The notes under the pieces are model-generated. The model was not told the origin of the DNA. It saw nothing but the letters and a program-made list of their open reading frames with translations, and searched no databases. Below are positions 1-9,790 of a DNA stretch of 64,000 nucleotides, one piece after another (within the stretch, counting starts at the first letter, position 1; the number at the start of each line of letters is the position of its first letter). The DNA is from Blasia pusilla (lineage: Eukaryota; Marchantiophyta; Marchantiopsida; Blasiales). The stretch is from contig CM114272.1 in the NCBI GenBank assembly GCA_050084515.1, forward strand, positions 39,928,001-39,992,000, in the 5' to 3' direction. The translations under genes and the position numbers were made by a program.

Positions 1-838
1 TACATCTGATTTCCTGAACAAGAAAATCTAGTCTATGATCTCTTCAGCCTCGTCATCTACAAAAATGTTCCTAAGTCTTTCCGATTCCTCTATAATAGAC
101 TTCTCAGGGCTAGTCAGTAACTCCTATGCACGGTTGTGGATTGGAATTGAGAAGGAGGGAGGATCCGAGAGCCTTGTCCCCCTAGGAACCCCGTATCTGT
201 CCCATGTGATCCTAGATGAGTCCCAACGCCTGCCACGACAGCTGATTTTGAAGTTAAGCTTTTGCAAACGGAAACCCATCAAAATCAATATTTGGTCCTT
301 CCCTGGGAACCAACACATCTCAACTCCAAAACCTTTAAATCCAAGGCGTCAACACTGACTTGTCATCATCCGACAACTCCTCTAGAATCACCGCTGGCCT
401 CGCCCTTCCGATTTTTGGGATAATTGGTAGTGAGGATGGCGTCACAACCAGTGGCTCTAGTGCAGGTTCCTTAACTCGTGCAAGTGACTTATAAACGCCA
501 ATCATCCTCTCATAGTCTGACTTTGCCTCCCGGAAAAGTGCAAACAAGGTGTTCCTCGCCTCAAGGCAGAGAATGTTTCGCCCACTCTGCCAAGCAGCTC
601 TAGCACTTGCCCCAGAAAGACCGACCAAATCTAGCATTGAATCACATGACCTCGAATACAGCTCCATCAGGGTCTGCAGGAGTGCGGGTGATTTTTCCCT
701 CCCTCCAAGCACAGCACCCTTTCCTCCACGACGATTCTAGGGGGTGAATTCAACAGGCTTTTCAGAATGTATCCATCTGAACCTGGATCAACATGATCAT
801 GTACCTCAAAAACCTCAAACTTGTGCTCTGGTCTAACA
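1..838 (-). pseudogene. Unknown gene, downstream coding segments
   Basis: Minus-strand reading frames run in blocks through this stretch: 712-335 (125 codons open), 318-124, then 123 down to the window edge with TAG codons at about 126 and 18. The protein-like sequence is charged and includes an acidic patch (FVDDEAEEIID) near position 20-50. I recognise no domain. Part of it (838-744 and 318-181) recurs in inverted form at 1010-1245, so this copy is one of two. It probably continues the broken gene seen at 1945-3285. It could be a decayed host gene or an unrecognised transposon protein. Confidence 0.4.
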
Positions 839-899
839 AAACCAGAGCGGCTCAGATTGTGGGCAGAAAATCAAATCGCCTCGGTGACATCTTTCATTT

Positions 900-926
900 G
901 CAACCCGTCGGATTCCATTGGGTTGC
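900..926. repeat. Isolated 27-bp palindromic unit
   Basis: One copy of the palindrome family that forms the array at 3328-4344. The left arm is GCAACCCGTCGG. The right arm has decayed to CCATTGGGTTGC, so the stem keeps mismatches near the loop. Confidence 0.75.
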
Positions 927-1009
927 TCCTTGAAGACCTCTTCCTCCCATCGATTCTAAGCTTATTTACGGGTGTTTTTTGTAGATTGAATACTCCTACG
1001 TATATTTTT

Positions 1010-1245
1010 TTGTCAGACCAGAGCACAAGTTTGAGGTTTTTGAGGTACAGGATCCTGTTGATCCAGATTTAGATGGATACATTCTGAACAGCCTGTTGAA
1101 TTCACCCCTTGGTGATGTGTTGGTTCCCAAGGACCAAATATTGATTTTGATGGGTTTCCATTTGCAAAAGCTTAACTTCAAAATCAGCTGTCGTGGCAGG
1201 CGTTGGAACTCATCTAGGATCACATGGGATAGATACGGGGTTCCT
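1010..1245 (+). repeat. Inverted partial copy of the unknown gene
   Basis: Bases 1010-1107 are the reverse complement of 744-838, and 1111-1245 the reverse complement of about 181-318, both with modest divergence. The two blocks are contiguous here but separated by roughly 410 bp (about 335-743) in the minus-strand copy. The plus strand reads through the join in one open frame, extending beyond 1245. So a segment present in one copy is absent from the other, as expected for a deletion, an insertion, or a processed copy. Confidence 0.8.
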
Positions 1246-1809
1246 AGGGTATGCAAGGGTGTCTACGCAACCAGTATGACCTCCTCATCAGCAATGAGGA
1301 GGTCAACTGCAACCTCCTCATGGACCCCATTGACGGTCCATGGGGCATGGCCACTTTGTAGACGCTTACATCCCAACAATGTCAACTTCTCCAAGGCAGG
1401 CGTGGACTCTTGTGCTAAGAACTTCTCTAGTTCTTCCAGCAGATGCAGGAGAATGGTGATTTTCGTTGCTAAATACTTGTGCTTCCCCAATGATGAGGGA
1501 GTAAAGACAACATTTCGCCCCCCCCCCGGGGTTCCTAGGGTATGCAAGGGTGTCTACGCAACCAGTATGACCTCCTCATCAGCAATGAGGAGGTCAACTG
1601 CAACCTCCTCATGGACCCCATTGACGGTCCATGGGGCATGGCCACTTTGTAGACGCTTACATCCCAACAATATCAACTTCTCCAAGGCAGGCGTGGACTC
1701 TTGTGCTAAGAACTTCTCTAGTTCTTCCAGCAGATGCAAGAGAATGGTGATTTTCGTTGCTAAATACTTGTGCTTCCCCAATGATGAGGGAGTAAAGACA
1801 ACATTCTCC
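1237..1809 (-). repeat. 291-bp direct tandem duplication in coding-like DNA
   Basis: Two nearly identical units, 1237-1518 and 1528-1809, are joined by a C/G-rich link of about 9 bp (CCCCCCCGGG region, 1519-1530). Each unit encodes on the minus strand the same stretch of about 90 residues, with a leucine-rich segment (ILLHLLEELEKFLAQEST). The copies differ by only a few substitutions, such as LTLLGCKRL against LILLGCKRL. The duplication is therefore recent compared with the decay of the surrounding gene. Confidence 0.88.
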
Positions 1810-1944
1810 CCTCCCTCCCCTTGGAGGAACCGGGTGTCTCCCTCTTTCGCTTTTTGCATGTGGGGTGCCTGCTTGTTGGGGTCTCCGTGACATCAAAATC
1901 CACTGGATTTGATTTTGGGGCCTCCCGTAGCCGTCCTTCTCATC

Positions 1945-3285
1945 TTAATGATCTTGCTTTGGACAGTTTGGGGCCTTTACCTTGGATTTCAACCCCATAG
2001 TCGACTTGTCTTTTTCCATGATTATTTTTGACAAAATCTCCTCCGCCTCAGTTGCTTGTGCCTCGGCATCTCCTTCCAAGTACTCCTCGGTCTTGAAGAT
2101 GTTTGGGATGTCCTCCTTGCCAGCAGCTAGCGCATGATACAAGTTTTGCAGTGTTGGGTCAGTATGCTTATTGGGGTTATTGAAGTCCAACCAGATTGGA
2201 CAGTTGAGCACTTCCCAAGGGCTCATCTCGAGGGCCATGTCCACATCGTACATGGAGAAACCTTTGCCATTCGGAGTATCCGCCCATAGCTTGAGCGCCA
2301 CCGGAAACTTCCTCCATGTTCTTGCGTTCACACAGGAGATCAAGAACCTGAACACCATCCTCTACGCAGCTCGATGGATACCTGAATCGGTAGCTTGATC
2401 TTGAAGCTCCTTCTTCTTGTTGGTGAAGTCCCGTTTCTTTGGGTTGCCAATCTCCTCGTCAAAATCCTCATGTGGCAAAATCTGGTTCTTGAACATCGTC
2501 TTGAACCCAGGGTTCTTTGCCAGCTTATCTTGGATGTCATGTAACCACAACTCGTCCGCCCGTTCGAGGCTAGCCTCCTCGGGAACCGGCTGAATTCTCT
2601 GTGGGTCGGCTTGAAGGCATTCAATCATGGACTTTACCAGCAAGCACAAGGCATCCCAAAAGGACCACTCTTGCAACCACTGGGAGATGACTAGGTCTGA
2701 CACCCCCGGGGGATGGTGTGCCAATTTTTTCTCTGCCTCCGTTCCCTCTAGACTGATCTTCATCAATTGGATCCGCCTGAATTTGGAAATCCCTGAAAGG
2801 GCAAACCGGTGAACTCGATCCAATGACACCTTCTCTACATTGCGTGCTTGGGGATCCTTGTCCCTCTTTCGCTACCTCTTGATAATGGCCTTCAACTCTT
2901 TGTAGAAGTCCGGCCTGAGCTTGGGGTTGAGGACGACGATGTACCGCTGCATCTTGCTTGCAAGGAACCTAGTGGACGCCGACACCGTAGCTTGAATGAA
3001 CTTGGCACTCTCAGAAGCTGAAACATTCCCTCTCCGCTTGAGCTCCAATGTCGCGCTTCTTTTTGCCGCGTGGATTTTTGCCCAACAGAGAATTTTAACC
3101 GCTACATCTTGGGAAATGAATGTGTTGGCCCAAGTCTTCTTTTTGATTTGGGCTCCTTTTGCGAGCATCTCATCCACCAACTCCTCTCCTAGGAATCGTT
3201 TGTATTGCGACGGGTGCATTGTAAGAACCTTCCTCACTCGATTGCATTCCTTGATCCACTGATGGGTAACATTCCCTTCGGACAC
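1945..3285 (-). pseudogene. Unknown gene, central coding segments
   Basis: Three long minus-strand frames follow one another: 3285-2872 (137 codons), 2829-2362 (155) and 2358-1945 (137). All have protein-like composition. The first is rich in Lys and Arg (IKKKTWANTFISQDVAVKIL) and the second and third in Glu, Lys and Asp. There are no credible initiator Met codons at the block starts, so they look like parts of one larger frame with frameshifts between them. No zinc knuckle, RT, transposase or kinase motif is visible, and I do not recognise the family. The block follows the palindromic array, which probably sits in its intron, and precedes the tandem duplication at 1237-1809. Confidence 0.45.
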
Positions 3286-3327
3286 AATGGTGCAAACATC
3301 AACAAAGAGTAAGAAAATTTATAACTA

Positions 3328-4344
3328 GCAACCTATCGGTTTTCGACGGGTTGGAAGCAAACGAACAAAAAAATAGCTATTTGCAACCCGTCGGAGTCCA
3401 ACGGGTTGCTCCAAAAGCCTCTTCCATGCAATCCAATGGAAACCAACGGTTTGCATCCGGGTCCATCAGGGCTGGGTTGCAACCTGTCGGACTCCGTTGG
3501 GTTGCACCTCCACTCCAGTAAATTCAACAATTCAACCCGTCGAAAACCGACGGGTTGCAAAGCTATCCAAACCGAGTTCAGGATTCTGACGCTAATTTTT
3601 TCACTTGCAACCTGTCGGACTCTGTTGGGTTGCACCTCGAGTCCAGTAAATTCAAAAATTCAACCCGTCGAAAACCAACGGGTTGCAAAGCTATCCAAAC
3701 CGAGTTCAGGATTCTGACGCTAATTTTTTCACTTGCAACCCGTCGGAGTCCGACGGGTTGCAAGAGGTCCCTGCTTGTGCGACCTGTCAAAGTCCAATGG
3801 GTTGCTAATTCTAAAGTGCCAACAGGCGAGTTTGATTGGCTCTACAACCCGTTGAACTTCAACGGCTTGCATGTGCGGTTGAAAGACCTTGGTTTGAGGA
3901 GTTTGCAACCCGTTATAGTCCGATGGGTTGCATGTGGAGTTGAAAAGCGGTTGGTTTGAACGTTTTGCAACCCGTCGGAGTTCGCGGGTTGAATGTTCTT
4001 AACGGAAGGTATGGGTTTGCATCGCTTTGCAATCTGTCAGAGACCGACGGGTTGCGTAGACATCCAAAGCAAGACTCATTTTGGAAAGATCATGCAACCC
4101 GTCGGAGTCCAACGGGTTGCATGAAAGCCCACTCAAACCACTTCCTCTCCTGAATCTGCATCCTATCGGACTTCGACAGGTTGCAATGCCTGTCCTAATG
4201 GGATTGCCACACTTGAGATTGTGCAACCCGTCGGCCTCCAACGGGTTGCCAGGCAACACAATAGAGAGCCAAGAGAGTTCCATGGATTGCAAAGACAAAC
4301 AACAAGTTCTTCCTCTCGCAACCCGTCGCCTTCTGACGGGTTAC
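3328..4344. repeat. Array of 17 spaced 27-bp palindromes
   Basis: Each unit is a 12-base arm, a 3-base loop and the complementary 12-base arm. The best copy, 3735-3761, is GCAACCCGTCGG + AGT + CCGACGGGTTGC, a perfect palindrome. Unit starts are 3328, 3383, 3428, 3479, 3532, 3607, 3660, 3735, 3779, 3844, 3905, 3967, 4029, 4094, 4158, 4223 and 4318. Spacing is 44-75 bp at first and 61-65 bp from 3844 to 4223. All units are 27 bp except the one at 3967, which has lost about 2 bp. Spacers are unrelated except for one 128-bp duplication (3479-3606 repeated at 3607-3734). Many arm differences are CG to TG or CA changes, as expected from methylated-cytosine decay. The array lies between coding blocks of the minus-strand unknown gene. 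Confidence 0.95.
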
Positions 4345-4375
4345 AGCCATGGAAGAAAAGTTCAAGGATACTTAC

Positions 4376-5966
4376 GTGTTCATGGAGTGCATGGCCATTT
4401 CCACCATGGCCATGTGATTTGGGTACGAATAGAGGACCACCGCCCTTATGCGGAAGTGAGCCTCAAGGGAGTTTGGACGCTCCGCTGCAAACTGCGACCA
4501 AGCCTTGAATCGGTGGTTGTGTTATGTACAAGTGTTTTCAGTTTATAGTCGTTTTAATAAGTTTGATCCCCAAGAGGATCATTGTTTGATGAAAAGAGAG
4601 TTCTGAATTACAATTCTGTTGTAATAGTTGTATTTAAATGTGTGTGAGTTATAGTCAATGTCTTATGAATATCGTCTGATCTTTCTTAGTACCAAAGGAT
4701 CTTTTCTCGATTCTCTCTAGTGGAATTGATAGCATGTTCAGTTAGATTTTCCTCTCGACATCAAGAAACCTCACAGAGATCTCAACACAAAAGTTGGCTT
4801 TTCCTACTTTCAAAACTCAATCCGTCTCGGCAGGTTACTCTCTGTCAAACAGATTTCCTACAACTCATGTTGATTATTTCACTGATGAGAAAGGTTCGCC
4901 TGATTCACTCTTCACTCTGCAAACCCAAAAAGAATACTCAGACATAAGCATCGCACATCAGAATGAATGAATGATTGCTTTACTACTACATCAAGAACGA
5001 GAAAGCTTCAAAGTGTATACAAGCTCGAGAGGGTACTACTCTCCTGCCCGGACCATTCCTACAACATAAGGACTTTGTAAGAGAATGATGATTATGGCTT
5101 CTGCCTTGGTTCTTAAATATTCGCTAGAATGGAAGTGATCCAAAGATTCGAAACATTCTTGATGAAGCTAGTGTCTCTTCACTATTTCTAACTACCTAGA
5201 TCTATGGTTCTCTTAGCTTTTCCTACGATCCCTGTGAATCCGCAGTACAAAACTGTTCTAACTACCAATTTGATACAAAGGGTCGCGCCCTTTCCTAGTC
5301 CAACTGTTCTAACATGTGTCGCTTGAAATCACAGTCCTTCTTAGCTTCGCTTCGCTGCGAGGTTTGGACTTCTTCTTCTTCCCTTGAGGACGAAGCTCTT
5401 CCTCTTGGTTTGAGGACGAAGCTCTTCCTCTTGGTTTGTGCTTCGTGCTTCGTACAAGAGCGAAGTACTTCTTTCTTCTTTTCTTCCTGCTTCGTTATAT
5501 AGCGAAGCACTTCATAGACAGAGCTTCATACATCTTCGTTGAGCTTCGTTAAGCTTCGTTATTGTGTTTTCCTCTCCTCTTAGGCAAATCCTTGATCTTC
5601 CATCTCTCTGCCTTGTCCCAAGAGCTTCGTGATTCACTCATTCTTCCTCATAATAATAAATAATCAAAATCAAAATCATAATATACAAGAGTCTTCGTTG
5701 AATAAAAAGATATATTCTTCAAGAGTACAAAATTGTGGGTATCACAGGTTGCCATCCCAGATGAAAAAGTACAAGTTTTGCATCCACTTGTACTGGGTTC
5801 TTGCCACTGCCTTCCGAAACTCCACATCCCTGAGCCTCCAAAAAGCATAAAGACTCTCCAAGTCTTCCTCCGTTACCAAAGCTTGGGTTCCATGCTCATC
5901 ATACACTTGAACATAAAATGGTGGGAAGCTATCAATGTAGGAAGTTGTCGCCACGGAGTGCTTCAA
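4376..5966 (-). pseudogene. Unknown gene, exon split by a solo LTR
   Basis: Minus-strand coding from 5966 to 5752 ends in ..FFIWDGN exactly where the solo LTR 4520-5746 begins. Removing the LTR and one GGTTG target copy restores the same frame. The protein then continues HRFKAWSQFAAERPNSLEAH for about 47 more codons, to a good 5' splice site (GTAAGTATCC, first G at 4375). The exon is therefore one original unit later interrupted by the LTR. The reading phase left by this donor does not match the frame of the next block (3285-1945) if the first good AG after the array is used, so an extra exon or an indel is likely. The family is unrecognised. Confidence 0.6.
4520..5746. mobile_element. Solo LTR, family F copy a
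   Basis: The element starts TGTTATGTACAAG and ends GGGTATCACA. It is flanked by the 5-bp direct repeat GGTTG (4515-4519 and 5747-5751). It is 1,227 bp long with no coding capacity. Three relatives share the start (about TGTAATGTACAA), a GATCCCCAAGAGGATC-like motif, an AACTCAATCCGTCTCGGCAG-like segment and the end: 10853-12116, 52259-53748 and 59.7-60.99 kb. TG..CA ends, the 5-bp duplication and the lack of genes fit a solo LTR. No full element of this family is in the window. Confidence 0.88.
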
Positions 5967-6114
5967 CTTGTCAATGTCTTCCTCCTATTGGATTTCTCTT
6001 ACGTATTCCATTGTTCAGAGTTGGCATAGAGGAATCCTTGGGGCATTCGGGCCATCCACCAATGCCATCTACTTCACCACTTCCTCGAATGTTACACACT
6101 CAATTCACATTTTC

Positions 6115-6888
6115 CTAACGACGGGCACTAATGCACTGCGGAGAGAATTGTAGAACAATGCTTACCAGCTCAAAAATTGGGTCTGTGTCAAATCTAGCGA
6201 GCTGCTCTAGAGCCTCATCTGGCAAGTCTACTGGAAACTCTTCAATTTTGAAGAGATTGAATTCTTCAACAGGCTTCTGAGATGCCGAAGACTCTTCTCC
6301 TTCTCCTTCCAAGATCTCCATGATCTCGACACTTGGGGTTTTAACAGCTTCCTCGTTTATCTCAGGAAGCTCGTCGATGGTGGTCTCTTGTATTAGACCA
6401 CTCGACCTCATGGATGACACATCTTCCATTTCCACACTCTTGGTGGGTCGTTGGGAGGGCTCTTCTTCTATAGCGACCGCCTTTTCCTGCCTGGCTTTTG
6501 CAAGTTTGGATTTCCGGAAGGCGGTGTCCTGCCTCTTCTTCAGCTTTATCTCCGCCTCCATGCGTTTCCTCTCGGTCTTCTCTGCATCCACGAGCAATTT
6601 TTCTTCTCACTTCTCCTCTTGCTTTGCGAGCTTCTCCAATGAAAGTTTCACCAACATTTCCTACTTTCTCATGTCGGTTTCACGCTCGCGCTGCTCGATT
6701 TCCTCTCGCCGTACGTCTGTGGACGTCCGTCGCGTAACAGAAGATGGAGTTCCGCCAGACTTAGGCGAGAAGCTCCCGACCTTGCTGGCTGGGATTTTTA
6801 TCGTGTCATCTTGAATTAGTGTAGAATCGAACGCTGGGAGAGGGGTTTTCACCTCAGTTGTCGTTTCGTTTGAAAATAATCGATTCAA
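6115..6888 (-). pseudogene. Unknown gene, upstream Glu/Lys-rich segment
   Basis: Minus-strand frames at 6888-6661 and 6597-6115 follow one another with two stops between them (after DMRK and after KQEEK). The sequence is strongly charged: a basic, helical stretch (KRMEAEIKLKKRQDTAFRKS) followed by an acidic region (EEEPSQRPTKSVEMEDVS). That pattern suggests a coiled coil or disordered linker. The order fits an N-terminal part of the gene that continues at 5966. The 6888 frame opens with TTG, so its true start is not fixed. No known domain is recognised. Confidence 0.45.
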
Positions 6889-7055
6889 CTCGAACTGTCG
6901 TTACCAACTGTTGTAAACCCCAAATGAAGAGACAATGACCAACCGTCAAAATTTCTGAGTAATTGGAAAGTCAGTTTCATAGTCGTGTGAACGCGGGAGT
7001 TGAAAGCAGCGCAAAAAAGTGTAGAATGGCAAAGTGAACAGCCTCGAAACTGATC

Positions 7056-7064
7056 CTTATATAC
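7056..7064 (-). promoter_or_regulatory. Possible TATA box of the unknown gene
   Basis: The minus strand reads TATATAAGG here, roughly 170 bp before the upstream coding block at 6888. Spacing and sequence suit a plant core promoter, but nothing else supports it. An upstream frame starting with ATG near 6979 would end before 6888. Confidence 0.25.
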
Positions 7065-7139
7065 TTTTGGAGTCGTTGGACTCGACCGTTGGTACGAGGG
7101 TCGACCGTTGGTGTCTGATGGGTAATCGGTTTTACGACA

Positions 7140-7499
7140 GTGGACCATTATGATGGAAGTTCCGCATGGTCTGCCTGCAACCCGTCAAAGGCAAACATGG
7201 AAACCATCTTTACAAAAGATGTCCACAGTGGCAATGGAATAGGAAGGATGTATTGGGTCAGGAACAACATTGTAAATTCAAGTGTCACAGGGGTGTATGT
7301 GGTGCACATCTGTTGCTTTCCCACATGTTCTTGTGATGACGTTTTCGAGAGAGAGACAAGTGGGAAAAGGTATTTCCCTTGTAAGCACATGTACTATGTG
7401 TTGCTTGTAGTTTTAAGAGAGTCGGAGGTAGGAGTAGGAATCCACCAACCAATTCTGTCCCTCAAAGAAGTGCGAAGTATTTTAAACAAACCACTTTGA
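7140..7499 (+). pseudogene. SWIM-type zinc-finger fragment
   Basis: A 119-codon frame contains the SWIM pattern CxC..CxH: TCSCDDVFERETSGK followed by FPCKHMYYVLL (about residues 62-88). SWIM domains bind zinc and occur in MuDR-type transposases, FAR1-like proteins and some host proteins. The frame ends soon after the finger, and no transposase catalytic region or terminal inverted repeat is visible. It is most simply a fragment of a MULE-like or SWIM-domain gene. A half unit of the local palindrome (GCAACCCGTC, about 7177) lies inside the reading frame. Confidence 0.6.
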
Positions 7500-7675
7500 G
7501 GATGCAAAATAAGGTCTTAGATTGTACTTTCATTTGCCATAACCTTCACTTTGAGCTTGAACTCTATTCAGCCCAGGGCAAATGATAGATTTTTTCTAGA
7601 CCTTGGATGGAAAAAGTGATTTCCTCCACATTTATGATTCCAATGATTTTTCAGTTTTAAAATTTTGTGCAAATT

Positions 7676-7702
7676 GCAACCCGTCGGATTCAGACAGGTT
7701 GC
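7676..7702. repeat. Isolated 27-bp palindromic unit
   Basis: GCAACCCGTCGG forms the left arm and a decayed CAGACAGGTTGC the right arm. It is the same family as the array at 3328-4344. Confidence 0.75.
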
Positions 7703-8578
7703 CAAAATATGGAAGAGGAAAAAAAAAATGTGTGGGAGTGCCTAAACACTAAGAAAAAAAGTGCAAAAAAATTCACAAAAAAAATTTCCTCTCTTCAACC
7801 CAACGGAAACTCTCTTGAAATCACAGGAAACTCTAAAAAAAAAAGTCTCTCTTTGGGTTGAAGGTAGTTTCCTCTCTCCTCTCTCCTCTCTCCTCTTTGC
7901 CTCTCCTCTTATTGCTCCTCGAGATTGAAGACATCCGAAATGTCCACATCTTCAACCGCATTATTCCAATCTTGTGAGTTTGAAATCGATGCTGGATTGG
8001 CCGAAGCAACCTTGCCAAATGTGGAGCATGGAGCACTTGATGGTTTTGGACCGTCTTCATGAGTCAGAGTGGTGATCAGAGGTAGCCCATAAACTCTAAA
8101 TTGTCCTTAGTAGGGTAAGAGGTTCTACACTTTGGAGCTTCCAATCTCCGATTGGACTGTTTCACCAATGACATCATCCGTTCCATCAACTTTGACATCC
8201 TTGGATACAAAGATGGTTCCAATCTGGAGCAGAAATCAGAGTGAGGAAATGTTCTTTGACAATTACATGAATGTCTCCAAGTTGGGCTTGAATTATCTCC
8301 GATTGAGGAAGGGCCGCCAGATGACTCTCACATATGAGCTTCACATAATTGTCCATTTGGGTCAGATCGGAGAATGATAGCCCAGATAGGCAAATAAGAA
8401 TGAGAATAAGAATGAGAATGTTGAATTTAAAGGGAATATTGTTTGTTTATACTTTGACAAAATATGTTTGACATGCAGTTGGTAGTTATGTTGAACCATT
8501 GCCAACTTTTTAGACCTGCCAAAAAGGAATATTCGGACATCCTTGTTCATGACTTGGGAAAGATCTGCCAGGGGTCCT
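7703..8578. other. No gene recognised
   Basis: Purine-rich DNA (about 7705-7860, long A runs) and a C/T-rich microsatellite of CTCTCCT repeats (7868-7915) are followed by ordinary AT-rich sequence. Short frames here have no family features. Confidence 0.6.
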
Positions 8579-8771
8579 TCAACCCGTAGGGATCCGACGG
8601 CTTGAATAGCCAATGAGCCCAAAGGGTTGATTATGGGGGAACTACAACCCGTCTGAATTGGATGGGTTGGAAGATATAATGCAGGGGAAGTGCAACCCGT
8701 CGGAGTCCGACTAGTTGGAAACCCTCAGGTAGGATGTCGATGGTATGACCTGTCGGAGTTGAATTGACGCG
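8579..8771. repeat. Small cluster of four palindromic units
   Basis: Units start at about 8579, 8644, 8692 and 8745, spaced 65, 48 and 53 bp. They belong to the same 27-bp family as the main array but are more decayed. The third keeps a full left arm with its loop (GCAACCCGTCGGAGT). The fourth is weak and recognisable only by position and CCTGTCGGAGT. Confidence 0.7.
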
Positions 8772-9079
8772 AGTTTGGCTCGTCAGATTCTGTCCAATCA
8801 TTAGATGCATCCACAAAACTCAAAGATGCCAACATTCTAGTAATTGATGAATACTCAATGTTAACCCCACGTCTATTGCAAATTATCTGCATGCGTTTGA
8901 ATCAGACATCAACATTTTATTTATAATGTCCGTTTGCAAATAAGTTACTTATACTAATAGATGATATGGCAAAATTACCACGAGTATGCAAACATACAAC
9001 ATAGACACATTGTAAAATATGCCATCTATTATCTTCCCCATTACTAGATAGAGCCACAATAACTGAACTTTCTAAACGA

Positions 9080-9790
9080 ATGAGACATGCACAAGATCAG
9101 CAATACTTAGCCTTTATGAAAATTATTGGGCAAAGGCTACCAACTCTAGATGAGATCAATTCTTGCTTGCATACTTGTATTATAACAGAGGATGATGCAA
9201 TCGATTTTATAAGAGAGGACATAACTATAGTGTGTGCCCATCGTTGTGATGTTAGTCTCTACAACCTGATTTGTTTGAGGAGATTTTTTGGAGATGCGTC
9301 AATCATTCCAGTGCACATTGCCACAAATGCACCTTCATTGCTAGAATTCACGACATGGCTTGAGGATGAGGATTTCCACCAATTATCCTTTATTGCCATT
9401 TGCTGTGTTGTAATGTTGACTTCCAACATTGATATTAAGTATCAGGCTACAAATGGACCACACACTATTGTAACTAACTTAGCATACAAGGACCAATCCC
9501 TTACCTCTATTATAGTCAAAATTTCGACATCTTGTAAACTTCTAAACATTACTAGGACAACTTTCTATACCTTTAGGTACACTTATGGTAGAAATTCTAC
9601 AAAAAGACATTCCCTTTAACTCTTGGGTATGCAATGATAGGGCACAAAAGTTAGGGGTTGACAAATATTGGCAAATGCTAACAAGTTCTTAAGTCTGTCT
9701 TTGCTCTTGGACTACTCTATGTTATGCTATCTCAAGCACATTCGTGACATCAACTAAGAATCATTGGTAATGCGGTATAATCTGGCTTTG
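9080..9790 (+). pseudogene. Pif1/Helitron-type helicase C-terminal remnant
   Basis: The frame at 9080-9619 reads like the second half of a Pif1-type helicase. It has a bipartite RLPTLDEINSCL segment, a conserved C..VMLTSNID block, and NGPHTIVTNL in the place of the family's NG..G.V motif. Beyond the stop at 9617, the next bases encode YAMIGHKS then a TAG then GLT, matching the family's HKSQG motif with Gln changed to stop. Further on, FALGLLYVMLSQ matches helicase motif VI. The ATPase Walker motifs are missing, so this is a truncated fossil. A Helitron Rep region lies in the same orientation at 62.2-64 kb, but that it is the same family is only a possibility. Confidence 0.7.

Noticed and set aside
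3328-4344. A prokaryotic CRISPR array
   Set aside because: Repeats vary a lot, are full palindromes, lack cas genes and lie between plant-type coding exons; decay follows CpG sites.
5295-5510. Small Glu/Lys-rich protein in the family F LTR
   Set aside because: It comes from CTTCG/GAAG-type repetition; both strands are open, and it is not conserved in the other F copies.
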